Origin: Armatimonadota bacterium
GTDB lineage: Bacteria > Bacillota > Desulfotomaculia > Desulfotomaculales > Nap2-2B
Length of the DNA: 53,826 bases
Direction: 5' to 3'
Assembly (NCBI GenBank): GCA_023511535.1
Contig: JAIMBK010000013.1
Coordinates: forward strand, 1 to 53,826
Shown: positions 53,787-53,826 of the stretch, piece after piece
Numbering within the stretch: position 1 is the first letter of the stretch
Layout: every line of letters begins with the position of its first letter
Notes under the pieces: model-generated
The model's input: only the letters and a program-made list of their open reading frames with translations
The model's database searches: none
What the model was told of the DNA's origin: nothing
Position numbers and translations under genes: made by a program

Positions 53787-53826
53787 TAATTATGTAAAAG
53801 TATTTACCCCTAATTCCTAACCCCTA
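53777..53826. repeat. Terminal direct repeat, right copy
   Basis: These last 50 bases are identical to 1-50. They begin inside the second 57-base unit and end in a CCCTAAT-type tract. Confidence 0.95.

Overview
The window looks like a chromosomal contig from an anaerobic, spore-forming, Gram-positive bacterium of the Desulfotomaculum/Pelotomaculum type (Peptococcaceae, Desulfotomaculia). This is inferred from gene content. There is a class 1B dihydroorotate dehydrogenase with its PyrK subunit, a Bacillus-type PurF with cysteines suited to an Fe-S cluster, sporulation genes (YlbJ, YqhV-like), a 2-hydroxyacyl-CoA-dehydratase-type activase with two partner proteins, many GTG and TTG starts, and fairly GC-rich coding sequence. 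I found no tRNA, rRNA, CRISPR array, phage or transposase gene.

Layout. 89-9308 is the end of a pyrimidine operon (carA, carB, pyrK, pyrD), with a secreted FAD lipoprotein and a coiled-coil membrane protein inserted between carB and pyrK. 9330-13680 holds a short-chain dehydrogenase and a three-gene module: two related Fe-S protein subunits and their ATP-driven activase. 13698-28295 is mixed accessory and housekeeping content: a carbohydrate-binding module, ylbJ, a phosphoesterase, an aminotransferase, a HAD phosphatase, an S-layer-anchored Ig-like protein, a membrane serine protease, hydroxybutyryl-CoA dehydrogenase, lspA, an rluD-type pseudouridine synthase, a DUF441 membrane protein, phosphosulfolactate synthase, a transporter and yqhV. 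28309-41024 is purine salvage and synthesis (a lipoprotein, then hpt, guaA, purE, purB, purF, purM, a transporter, purN, purH, purD). 41203-47041 is histidine synthesis (hisC, B, H, A, F, I) with a DUF89 protein and a Uma2 nuclease inserted. 47225-53555 carries pcrA, amj, ligA, a two-gene AT-rich cassette with a broken aspartic protease, and gatC.

The pathways are incomplete here. purC, purK and purS/Q/L, hisG, hisD and hisE, the early pyr genes and gatA/gatB are not in the window.

The intergenic DNA is unusually rich in short repeats. I see at least five families: CCCTAAT-like heptamer tracts that could form G-quadruplexes, GTCGTCG heptamers (one tract lies inside the 3' end of purE), a palindrome with GGGCTGGAATTT arms, a palindrome centred on AGAACGTTCGTTCT, and AAAGGCACAAAGG-like blocks. 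The first and last 50 bases of the window are identical, so the contig appears to end in such a repeat.

The best candidate for an undescribed system is the module at 10302-13680, whose substrate cannot be read from the sequence.
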